From: Halicephalobus mephisto
Lineage: Eukaryota > Nematoda > Chromadorea > Rhabditida > Panagrolaimidae
Direction of reading: 5' to 3'
Assembly: GCA_009193035.1 (NCBI GenBank)
Contig: SWDT01000168.1
Location: 124,001 to 188,000, forward strand
Length of the DNA stretch: 64,000 nucleotides
Part shown: positions 45,501 to 54,602 of the stretch, in pieces
Position numbering within the stretch: position 1 is the stretch's first letter
How the letters are laid out: each line of letters opens with the position of its first letter
Program-made: the position numbers and the translations under genes
The notes under the pieces: generated by a model
The model's database searches: none
Seen by the model: the letters and a program-made list of their open reading frames with translations, nothing else
What the model was told of the DNA's origin: nothing

Positions 45501-45834
45501 CCATCATTTCCGCTTCTGTTAAAATCTTCCCGAATTTCGCCAATTTTTCACTATCTTCAAACAACAAAGAAGAACTTTTAACTGTCCAGTAGCTGACTTG
45601 ATTTCTCGAATTGTAATAAGTAAAAAAAACCAAATTAATTACAATTTCAAACAGAATAACCATCGCAGTAAACCAAGCCTGTCCACATTGTCCTTCGCCG
45701 TATATTGTCGGACATACATGACCCAAACTGAGAACGGTGATTCCAAGGATAGCGACTGACGAATATATCAATCCGCTGTAGTTAGCAATTTCCAAACATA
45801 ATAGTTTAGTTTTATCAGAATAACTAAACCTCAT
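42597..45834 (-). CDS. DHHC-type palmitoyltransferase (ZDHHC family)
   Basis: Three exons (minus order): 45834-45398, 44705-44264, 42815-42597; 365 residues. Two hydrophobic helices (about 15-42 and 54-76) precede the zinc-rich catalytic domain: KYCSQCNTITPRRCHHCPLC, then KDHHC (Asp196-Cys199, Cys199 the acyl carrier) and GGCVGLANQRYFIVFL. Two further hydrophobic helices follow (about 205-225 and 250-285), the usual four-pass layout. It should transfer palmitate to substrate cysteines at Golgi, ER or plasma membrane; the weak resemblance to ZDHHC24 is an inference. An open frame continues 29 codons upstream to 45921, but TTATTTCAG (ending 45867) inside it looks like a trans-splice acceptor, so the ATG 33 bases downstream was chosen. 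Confidence 0.9.
42890..43725 (-). repeat. 224-bp repeat family, locus 4 (DHHC intron 2)
   Basis: Nearly four units in reverse orientation, the longest locus: ACTAGAAAGAGAGGACCTGA, CCTGAAAATCAGGGAGTG, TGAGATTATTGGTTGTAGTT and AACAGTTAGTTTGTCATCAA. Confidence 0.88.
43865..44190. repeat. Direct duplication of about 160 bp (DHHC intron 2)
   Basis: Two near-identical copies of a segment with AAGCTAAAATTCCGGTTTT, TAGAACCTTCTGAATTAAAG and ATTTTCATATATGAAATTAC. It is related to the repeat in the ANKRD49 intron at 47.2-47.6 kb. Confidence 0.85.
44720..45230. repeat. DHHC intron 1 AT repeat
   Basis: Copies of CTTTTATATAAAAAAGTTGA and TTTCTATAAAAAATTAACTT; 45230-45390 is single copy. Confidence 0.65.
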
Positions 45835-45866
45835 CTTTGTTGTTGTTTTACTCTTATACCATATTC

Positions 45867-45868
45867 CT
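45867..45868 (-). promoter_or_regulatory. Probable trans-splice acceptor of the DHHC gene
   Basis: Minus-strand TTATTTCAG ends 32 bases before the chosen ATG; no upstream exon fits. Confidence 0.45.
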
Positions 45869-45987
45869 GAAATAATCACAATTTTTATCAAAATTAAAAA
45901 GCGCGAAATAAAAACGAACATCTGTCAAGTTCACTAATGTACGTCTTTCCTCAAAATGTCACTAAACCACTCGTCCGGCCAAGCACT

Positions 45988-46059
45988 GGCTCAGTGGTCT
46001 AGGGGTATGATTCTCGCTTCGGGTGCGAGAGGTCCCGGGTTCAATTCCCGGCTGAGCCC
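45988..46059 (+). tRNA. tRNA-Pro (anticodon CGG)
   Basis: GGCTCAG pairs with CTGAGCC; anticodon stem CTCGC/GCGAG encloses TTCGGGT (CGG); T stem CCGGG/CCCGG encloses TTCAATT. 72 nt, discriminator C, box B GGTTCAATTCC, and a TTTTTT terminator directly after. It decodes CCG. It is encoded opposite to the flanking minus-strand genes. Confidence 0.95.
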
Positions 46060-46074
46060 AACTTTTTTCAAAAA

Positions 46075-46619
46075 GAAAAAATAAAAAAACCAAAAACCTC
46101 TACGACATTTGCTCTATTTCGCAATATTGATCTCATTTACTTTCTTATATTTTTCGCGGTTAAATTAATCTAATATCTCAATAAAAAAATTAACTTTAAA
46201 ATCAGCGAAAATTAAAAAAAGAAGCAAATATCGCTGGGGAACAATTACAGTACAGCCAAATCGAAAACTTCAAACATTCTTAAAACTCAACTTTTCCAAT
46301 AAACTATAAATTCAAAAAAATATAAACGGTGACTCAACCGTTTTTGTTTCCAAATCACAAATCGATATAAATACTTTTTTCCCAATACAAAATTACACAA
46401 ACACGAGGATACTAATACACGTAAATTTCAGTAAACTCGTGTTAATCTGAACCCCTAAGGAAGCTCAAAGCAGAGGTTAAATAATTTTTGCCTTCTGAAG
46501 GCGATTAATATTTTAGGCATCATTATTCCGATTTAAATACAGAAATAGCAGTAAAGCTTGCGACGACTGTAATTATGTACAATCAATGTTGAGCAAATTA
46601 GGAATAATTTGGATAATTT
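46075..46619. other. Intergenic region between tRNA-Pro and the ANKRD49 3' end
   Basis: Mostly single copy, AT-rich. No gene or clear poly(A) signal could be fixed for ANKRD49. Confidence 0.4.
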
Positions 46620-48099
46620 TCAAGGACGATTAACATAAAATTGAAGCAATTCTGAAATTTCTCGAGATACACGATGAGCAAGATGCAATGGGGTATCTCC
46701 TGCGTTCGTTTGAGCACCCATATCGATTCCTGGAGCTTCTAACAAGTATTTCACAGTAAGAATCTGTTTTCTCTGATCTTCACTTGAATTTATTGCCAAA
46801 TGCAAAGGTGTCAGATTTCCTTTCGATCGAGCATTTACATCAACTCCATGTGAAAGTAATATCGCTACAATTTCGTAATTAGCCCAACAAGCTGCACAAT
46901 GTAAAACAGTCCATCCATCTTCCGTTCTAGCTTCTGCATCAGCTCCTGAAGCAATTTTTATTAACACATGTATTTGAAAACAACCATACCAATCTGGAGA
47001 AGGTACTTGCAGACATGTGTATGGTTGTTGTACGCCGCTCGATGAAGGGGAGTGTAGTCATCTCTGTCTTTCACCTATAAAAAGTAATAATCATTTTCAT
47101 AGAAACAAAAAAATCCGTCACAAAGTCATTCCAGTGAGATATTGCAGTTTTTCAGAAACTAAAATAGTTGAAAAAATAATCTGTTTCGTATGCGACGATT
47201 GTTTTGTAATCTTATACTAATTTGTAATTTAATTTTCCGAAATTATATTCTATCCATACAGCTTTAGAACCTTCTGGATCAAGGCTATATGGAGTATCAA
47301 ACTTTATGTTAACTTTAATGTTAATTTCAATTATGAAAATACTAGTATCTAAACTGGCCTAAAATTTCAATTCTGCACATTACTTTTTTCGTAATTAATT
47401 TTCCGAAATTATATTCTATCCATACAGCTCTAGAACCTTCTGGATCAAGGCTATATGGAGTATTAAACTTTATGTTAATTTCAATTATGAAAATACTAGT
47501 ATCTAAACTGGCCTAAAACTTCAATTCTGCACATTACTTCTTTCGTAATTAATTTTCCGAAATTATATTTTATCGATACAGCTCTAGAACCTTCTGGATC
47601 AGGGTCATAAGAAATGCAGAACTTTCTATCGACTCTTTAAGATAAATTTTCATATATGAAGTTACTAATCAATATCCCAAAAATCATTCACTGCCAAAAT
47701 ACCCTTGCGAAAACGTTACTTTCCTTGTCAACACCGAAAATTAAACTTACATGTAAAAAATCCGGATATTTTTTGATTAATTCTTTCAATTTTTCCAAAT
47801 TTCCATCTTCAGCAGCTGTTAGAAATTGTTCTTTTGGATCTTCCATATTTTTTTCTTCGATTCCATCGTCGTCCTCTTCCCATGCTGATACAAACATCCC
47901 TGGAGTTTTCTTTTTTTCATCACGAATTTTCTGCCATAATTCATCCTTAAAAAAATTTAAAATTTATATATAAAAAAAATACAAAACTTACATTTCCACC
48001 CAGAGGTCCGATTCCATCAACGGCTTCGCTTTCGTCTAAATCGTCGTCTTCAATATCTACTTCCATCTCCTGCATCTTTTCTTCTAGATTATCGGACAT
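46620..48099 (-). CDS. ANKRD49: ANKRD49-type ankyrin-repeat protein
   Basis: Four exons (minus order): 48099-47992, 47945-47751, 47074-46990, 46945-46620; 237 residues against 239 in human. An acidic head (MSDNLEEKMQ, DIEDDDLDESE) is followed by the conserved DELWQKIRDEKKK and MEDPKEQFLTAAEDGNLEKL, then ankyrin repeats: DDYTPLHRAAYNNHTHVCKY, EDGWTVLHCAACWANYEIVA, GNLTPLHLAINSSEDQRK and a final GDTPLHLAHRV. The repeat layout and length match ANKRD49, a soluble scaffold protein of uncertain molecular function. Introns are 46, 676 and 44 bp; the long one holds a tandem repeat. The start is 240 bp from the stop of NAC-alpha on the same strand, and CGCCTCAG ends one base before the ATG, as expected for a downstream operon gene. 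Confidence 0.9.
47225..47665. repeat. About 175-bp tandem repeat in ANKRD49 intron 2
   Basis: Two and a half near-identical copies with TAATTTTCCGAAATTATATT, CTAGAACCTTCTGGATCAAG and ACTAGTATCTAAACTGGCCT. Confidence 0.88.
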
Positions 48100-48338
48100 T
48101 CTGAGGCGGAATAAAGGAAGGAAATCGCACACCACAGATCCAATGTCCACTTGCTGGCGCCAAGCCAAGAATCTTCGCGGCGAGAACTCAGGTCAGCTGG
48201 TTCCTGTTGCGACTGAACAAGTCCCATAAAACAACCTCGTAAAAACAAAAATCCCATGGAGACTGCTTCCAATTGATTCCACATCGAGGTTTATTAAAAC
48301 TACTATTACCCAAAAGTAGAACAACAAATGCACGGAAT
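48100..48338 (-). promoter_or_regulatory. Intercistronic region of a candidate NAC-alpha/ANKRD49 operon
   Basis: The minus-strand poly(A) signal AATAAA (TTTATT, 48290-48295) follows the NAC-alpha stop by about 44 bp, and a trans-splice-like acceptor (48101-48102) lies about 190 bp further on. This spacing fits nematode operons using SL2-type trans-splicing. Confidence 0.5.
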
Positions 48339-49041
48339 CTAAAGAGTCAGTTCCATAATGGTGTTAACCAGATCGTTGTCGTTCTTCTTCAAAGCACGAA
48401 CAGCTTTCTCACGGGAAACGTTGGCTTGAGACATGACCAGCTCAATGTCCTTCTCTTCGATTCCAGTGGTATCAATGTTTTCTTCGCCTTCGTCGTCGCT
48501 GTCTTTCTCAATGACCGGCTTCTTATCAGGGTTCTGAGTGGATTCAGGGAAATTCGGCACCTTCATGTTCGTACTGTTAGACAACTTGTCGGCCAGAGAC
48601 AAGCCTCCAGACAGATCCTCGATTCTGGGTTCTCCAAAAACGATGTAGGTGTCGGTCTTGGGGCTCTTGTAGACATTGGGCTTGTCGATGATGAAGAGAA
48701 AAGCCTTGGATTTGCGGATGACGACACGGGAAATTCCCTCAACCGGCTTGAGATCGAGCTTGCTGAAGAGTTGACGGGCCTTCTTCTCAGCACGAGATTG
48801 CTTGGCGGATCTCTCTTCCTTCTGAAACCCAGTGAATAAAGAAATTTAAATAATGAAAACTTACATCAGGGGATTCGTCGCCTGGCGTTCCTTCCAATTG
48901 GTGCTCTACTTGTTCGTCAGGAGAGGAATCAGAATCACTGGAAGAGGACCCATGGACGCTGGTAGTAGGATCACGCACTTCATGTTCAGCGGTATCGTTT
49001 TCGCTAATCTTGGCAGAACTCTTGCGAGGCCTGGAGGGCAT
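48339..49041 (-). CDS. icd-2: Nascent polypeptide-associated complex subunit alpha
   Basis: Two exons (minus order): 49041-48865 and 48821-48339, 43-bp intron; 219 residues. An acidic, Ser-rich head ([13 protein letters not shown]) leads to the NAC domain (about 68-135): [39 protein letters not shown] and [17 protein letters not shown]-terminal UBA domain follows (about 178-217): [20 protein letters not shown] to NTIMELTL. It pairs with NAC-beta at the ribosome exit tunnel and screens nascent chains from wrong ER targeting. AGCTTTTTAG ends 21 bases before the ATG, a good SL acceptor. It is highly expressed in animals and, at the head of a possible operon, would drive ANKRD49. Confidence 0.96.
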
Positions 49042-49062
49042 CTTGACAGAGCAGGAAATAAT

Positions 49063-49064
49063 CT
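49063..49064 (-). promoter_or_regulatory. Probable SL acceptor of NAC-alpha
   Basis: Minus-strand AGCTTTTTAG, 21 bases before the ATG. Confidence 0.5.
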
Positions 49065-49079
49065 AAAAAGCTAATAATT

Positions 49080-49845
49080 TCATATAAATAACGCGATTTA
49101 CGGCGAAAAATAGGGAAAAAAGAAAAAAACAAAGAACTTTGAAAACAAAAAAGCGTGCGTCGAAGGTGGAAACAATCCGGTCGGGACCAAAACTCGTTCA
49201 ATTTCTACGTTTTCAATAATTTTTAAAATTTTTAAAATTTTCTTATTTTTATTAATTATTATTGAAAATGAAATATCTTCTTTTAAATAGGTCTCTGGGA
49301 GGCTGGTGGATGATTTTAGAAAGTTTTTTGTAATTTTACAAAATATTAAAAATATTAAAAATTTTTAAATTTAAATATTTTTCTGGGAAGAATTTATTTA
49401 ATTTCGGAAGATCTCAGATATCCACTCAGGATTTAGATTCAATTATTACTGAGGGATTTTCTGAAATGAGAAAAATGAAAGAAAAAATTTCATATATCGT
49501 AGGTGAAAAAAATTCTCGAAAAAAATTGTAAATTACTGGATATTTATTCAGAATTTATTAGTTATTTTTGTTCAAGGGTCTTCTAAGAGGAGGAAATTGG
49601 ATAAAAATAAGGAATTTCATATATCAAAATTTGAAATTTACTCGAAAATATTTTATAAAAAAATATGTGGTTTATTTTGTAAGTTATGAAATATGCATTT
49701 AGAATTTGTTGATAATTTTTGTTAAAAATTTTCTAAAATGAGAGAATTAAGTAAAAGTGAAAAATTTCATATATCAAACGTCGAGAAAACGGGAGCGAAT
49801 CTATTTGTTTCGTAGTTTTCAATTATCCATGTTAAAATTGTTCGT
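49080..49845. other. Intergenic region upstream of NAC-alpha
   Basis: The first 120 bp are GC-richer and probably promoter; beyond are diverged AAATTTCATATATCGTAG-type repeats. No gene. Confidence 0.4.
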
Positions 49846-49847
49846 TT

Positions 49848-50300
49848 TCTGCTTTAATTTTGATTATTTTGATTATTTTAAATATTTTTTAAAAATTAGG
49901 TGAGTTTTCTAAGTTGAACGCAACTATGTAAATGAATTTTTATGAAAATTAACAAAAATGTATAAAAAAGAACTTAATTATCGAACTTTAGAATATAAAT
50001 TTTTAGATCGCGCGTTTTCTGCTTTAATTTTGGTTATTTTAAATATTTTTAAAAAATGAGGTGAGTTTTCTAAGTTGAACGTAACTATGTAAATGAATTT
50101 TTATGAAAATTGACAAAAATATATAAAAAAGAACTTAATTCTCTGATTCTTGAGTTTTCAATTATGCATTTTAGGATCGTTAATTTTAATTTTAATTTTA
50201 CTATTTTAAACTTTTAAAAATTTTATAAACTTTTTACGTTGAACATAACGAAATAAATGAATTTTTATGAAAATTGATAAAAAAGTATAAAAAAATCATG
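49848..50300. repeat. About 170-bp tandem repeat with TTTCTAAGTTGAACGCAACT
   Basis: Three copies with CGTTTTCTGCTTTAATTTTG, AAGTTGAACGYAACTATGTA and AATGAATTTTTATGAAAATT. Confidence 0.8.
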
Positions 50301-50708
50301 ATTTTCGATCTTTTTTATCATTTTTAAAATTTAATTTTTTACTGTTTTTAAAATTTAATTTTTTACTGTTTTTAATAATTATTTTCCACAATTAAATGCG
50401 TTTTTGAACTTACGGAATTATTTCATTAATTCCATCCACAATTGACCAAAAATGCAAAAATTAAAAGTTGCAGGTTTTCTGGATTATCTAATTTCGGAAG
50501 AACACTCGGCAAAATCGGATTAGAAATCCTTAATGTGCTCTTGGAAGGATATGACTTATCTGAAAACGTCATTTGGAATAAATTTATTTTTTGAAAACTA
50601 TCAAATTCAAAATATTTCGAAATTTTGAAATTACTTTTAAAAAGTCCAATTTTTTAACTTTAAAAACGGATGCAATTTAGAATTTAACGAATGTCATCGT
50701 TATTTATC

Positions 50709-50821
50709 TAAAAAGTTTGCTCAGAGGGTAAATTATCACCACAAGTGTGTCTTGACTATTGAGTTTGATTTGAACCATCATCGCAAGAATCCAAAGGAAG
50801 CGATCTAACCACTCGACCACG
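50709..50821 (-). mobile_element. tRNA-derived SINE-like element, copy 2
   Basis: Minus strand, 113 bp: box A TGGTCGAGTGG, box B GGTTCAAATC, then the same tail as copy 1 (CAATAGTCAAGACACAC, TGGTGATAATTTACC, CTCTGAGCAAACTTTTTAG). Flanks beyond the T-run differ from copy 1, so the element boundary is the T-run/AGAT. Confidence 0.75.
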
Positions 50822-51229
50822 AGTACAAAAGGACGAAGCTTTAATTTCTCAGTCACTATGATTAGTTCTTTGAAGTTCTTTGCAAATATAACTTTACTAT
50901 AAAAATTAAAGTTACCATAAAATTGTCTCAACACGAATTTTACTAAATTCTGGGGAATTTCTTAGAATTTGTTGTTTTAGATGGTTTTAAAGTTTTTAAA
51001 ATAATTTTCTATATTTAAAATTATGAAGTTATTTTTGTTACTTTAATTATTTTGAATTTTAAAATTGTTTTTATTTTATGAAATTTTAAAATTATTTTAA
51101 TTATTTTTAAAGTTTAGAATTTTAAAATATTTTAATTATTTTTAAAATTTATAATTTTTATTGTTTTTTTAATTTTTATTATTTTTATTATTTTTAAACT
51201 CGAACAATCAACTGCATCTGGAACAACGT

Positions 51230-51307
51230 GATGTGTATTCTTGTCATTCTGAGCTGGCGTCCTGGTTGAGCTCACTAACTTCCTGGAAATCAGGAAGCCG
51301 ACACATC
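51230..51307 (+). ncRNA. Possible structured RNA (nested hairpin)
   Basis: Outer arms GATGTGT (51230-51236) and ACACATC (51301-51307) enclose GGC/GCC and an inner perfect hairpin CTTCCTG-GAAAT-CAGGAAG (51279-51297). It lies in a 150-bp single-copy, GC-richer island in repeat-rich DNA. No family recognised; weak. Confidence 0.25.
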
Positions 51308-51429
51308 TATCCTTTTTGGATTTATTCAAGCCGTACGAATCCCCGATGTCTTTTCGAGAATGTTAATAGTTTGAATGAATAATGTCCATCTACGCCACAT
51401 TTTGCAACTTTACTTTGTCGGTGTTCTGT

Positions 51430-52300
51430 AAGTTTCAGAATTTCTAAAGTTTTAAAATTTTAAAAATTTCAAAATTTTAGAAGTTTTAAAAATTTAAAAA
51501 TTTTAGAAGTTTTAAAAATTTCGAAATTTTAGAAGTTTAAAAAATTTCGAAATTTTAGAAATTTTCTAAGATCTAATATGATCTTTTGGAAGTTTCTAGA
51601 ATCCAAAAAAAGATTCTGGAACTTTTTGAAAAAGTTATGAAAATGTTTAGGAATTTTCCGAAATTCAATGAAATTTTTGAAACTTTGCAGAATTTAACAA
51701 GGATATTTAGGACTTTTTAGAATTTAGTAGAAACTTTTTAGGAGTTTGTAAAGTTTCCGGAATTTTGTCGAACTTTCTAGAACCTTTAAAAATCTCAAAG
51801 AACTTTCCAGAATCCAATGAGAATTCTAGAACTTTTCAGAAGTCAACATATTTCTTTAGAAATTTTATGAAAGTTTTAAAATCCAATGATAATTTTTAAA
51901 ATTTTCTAAAAGTATATATATTTTTTTGGAAATTTTATGAAACTTCTAAAATCTAATGATAATTTTTAAAATTTTTCCAAAAATGTATATATTTTTTTGG
52001 AAATTTTATGAAACTTCTAAAATCCTATGATAATTTTTAAAATTTTCTAAAAGTATATATATTTCTTTAGAAATTTTATAAAACTTCTAAAATTCAATGA
52101 TAATTTTAAAAATTTTCCAAAAATGTATATATTTTTTCGGAAATTTTATGAAACTTTTAAAATCTAATGATAATTTTAAAAATTTTCTAAAAATCCATTA
52201 AGTTCTCCAAAATTTTCACAAAACTTCTGGAACTTTGCAGAATCCAAAGAACTTTAAAAATTAAAGTTTTTAATAATCTCCAAAATCCGCAGAAATTCGT
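51430..52300. repeat. Degenerate GAAATTTTATGAAACTTCTA repeats
   Basis: Short AT-rich units, the clearest being five copies (51880-52170) of about 60 bp with AAAATCTAATGATAATTTTT and GTATATATTTTTTTGG. 52300-52640 is degenerate single copy and 52640-52830 is AAATAAAAATTTAAAA. Confidence 0.6.
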
Positions 52301-52844
52301 TTCGAGACGATTTCGTAAGAACGTTTATTTTTGATTTGCCTAAAAACACGATTTTAATCTTTTTTGAACGATTTTGCAAGTCTTGTGCCTGAGGCAATTT
52401 TGACTTTCTTAAAACCCAAGATTTGGACTAATGGCCGTTGTTTTTGTGCTTCAAAAATTCCGAAACAAAGAAGTTGCTTCAAATTTTTCGAAGAAGTCTG
52501 GATTTGACATTTTTCATTCGACTTTTATCCAAGAACCAATTTTTGATGCTTTATCTTTCAAAATCGGAATCTCAATGTTTGTAAAATGTACTTTTTTAAG
52601 TCTTGCCTGAGGGCAATTTTGGTCCTGTTAAATTACAAAAAATAAAAATTTAAAAAATAAAAAATAAAAAATTTAAAAAAAAATAAAAAATTTAAAAAAA
52701 ATAAAAATTTTAAAAAATAAAAATTTTAAAATTTAAAAAAAATGAAAATTTTAAAAAATAAAAAATTTTAAAAAATTTTAAATTTTAAAATAATAATTTT
52801 ATAAAAATTGAAATTTATTTATTTTCGTAAAAATTTAAAAAAAA

Positions 52845-54165
52845 ATGAAAATTGGTCCCGGAACGAATGATTTTCGATTTTCATTTTCGTGGATTTGGTT
52901 TTTGGTCCTTTAATGCCGAAAAACAAACGTCACGTGATAAGTATCTGAAATTATGTGAATGTAATTTCCGTCCGGGACCGGGTGGAAAATATTCAATAAT
53001 CTTTTTCCCGGTCCTATATGGAAAATATTCAGAAATATTTTTCCTCGGTCCTATGTGGAAAATATTTAAAAATATTTTTCTCGGTCCTATGTGGAAATAA
53101 TGCAGATTCACGTATGTCTGATTTCCGTTCAGGACCAGGTAAAAACTAAAAAGTTATTTTTTCGGTCTTGAGTGGAAATTATGTAAAATTAAAAAAAAAT
53201 AATATCCACTCAGGACCAAAGAAAAATGTTTAAAAAACAGTTTTTTGGTCTTGAATGGAAATCACTTAAACAGAAATGTGTGTAATTTCCACTCAGGACC
53301 TCATTGAACATTTTAAAGAAGTTTTTTTTAAATTTTGAACGGAAATTATGCAAATTTGAATGTTTATAATTTCCACTCAGGACCTCAATGGACATTTAAA
53401 AAATATTTTTTATCTTATGTGGAAATTATATAAATTTAAATGTTTATAATTTTCAACAAAGATTTTTTAAAAAAATCTTTAAAATTTTTTTTTGATCCTA
53501 TGTGGAAATTATGCAAATTTGAATGTTTATAATTTCCACCCAGGACCTCAATGGACATTTAAAAAATATTTTTTATCTTATGTGGAAATTATAAATTTAA
53601 TTGTTTATTATTTTTATTCAAAATTAGTTAAAAATTTTAAAAATATTTTTCCTCGTTCCAAATTGGAATTATGTAAATTTAAATGTTTGTAATTTCCACC
53701 TGTGACTAAAAAAGAATATTAAAAATTCTTTTTCCTTGTTCTAAATAGAAACCATCTAAAATGATATGTATATTATTTCCGCCCAAGACCGAAAGAAAAC
53801 ACCTAAAAATACTTCCTTATGGTCCTGAGTGGAAATCATGCAAATTTAAATGTTTAAAGTTTCCACTCAGGACCAAAAATATCTAAAAAATCCTTTTTGG
53901 TCCTGAGTGGAAATAATGAAATTTTCACTTTTCGGTTTCCACTCGGGACTAGATAGAGAATTTAAAAATTACTTTTCGGTCCTGAGTGGAAATAATAAAT
54001 TTCTCACTTTTTGATTTCCACTCGGGACTAGATAGAGGATTTAAAAAGTCCATGTTGGTCCTGAGTGGAAATCATAAATTTTTCGCTTTTCGGTTTTCAC
54101 TCGGGACCAGAAAAAAGCTTAAAAATTACTTTTCGGTCCTGAATGGAAATCATATGCACATGATT
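52845..54165. repeat. GGTCCTGAGTGGAAAT inverted-repeat array
   Basis: GGTCCTGAGTGGAAAT alternates with its complement ATTTCCACTCAGGACC, with 15-40 bp of AT between. About fifteen pairs occupy 1.3 kb, cleanest from 53800. Each pair forms a 16-bp-arm hairpin. Confidence 0.9.
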
Positions 54166-54179
54166 TTATATATTAGTCA

Positions 54180-54370
54180 GTTGATGCTCGTATTTTAAAA
54201 GATTCGAAATTCTTCGTTAAAAAAAAAGTGATGCTCGTATTTTGAAAGATTCGGAATTCTTCGTTAAAAAAAAGTGATGCTCGTGTTTTAAAAGATTCGA
54301 AATTCTTCGTTAAAAAAAAGTGATGCTCGTGTTTTGAAAGATTCGAAATTCTTCGTTAAAAAAAAGTGAT
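54180..54370. repeat. About 47-bp minisatellite AAAGTGATGCTCGTATTTTG
   Basis: Four to five near-identical copies, each with AAAGATTCGAAATTCTTCGT followed by TAAAAAAA. Confidence 0.9.
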
Positions 54371-54550
54371 GTGAGTGAGGACTTCGAACAGCGGCTCCTC
54401 CTCTTGAAAATTCGAGAAGCCGTCTTGTGGCGACCTCTGAATTTGAATTCGAAGTTGATTTTTGCTTTTTCCGACACGTGAAAAATTTTATTTATCAAGA
54501 CCAAAAAAAATAAAATATTTTTCCGGAAAAATTTTTAAAGTTGAATTTTC

Positions 54551-54589
54551 AGAAAAAAAATGAATAATTTTTTTTCGCGGACAATTTAA
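54551..54589 (+). promoter_or_regulatory. SL acceptor and upstream ORF of the channel gene
   Basis: GAATTTTCAG ends at 54552. A first ATG at 54560 opens a nine-codon frame ending TAA at 54587-54589, 13 bases before the main ATG. If trans-splicing uses this site, ribosomes meet the uORF first. Confidence 0.5.
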
Positions 54590-54602
54590 TTTTTTGTTAA
54601 TT

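Noticed and set aside
45835..45921. Upstream 29-codon extension of the DHHC protein
   Set aside because: It contains a strong TTATTTCAG acceptor in frame and adds only a hydrophobic stretch unlike the usual cytosolic head; the downstream ATG was preferred.
48273..48839. 188-codon plus-strand open frame
   Set aside because: Antisense to the well-supported NAC-alpha coding exon.
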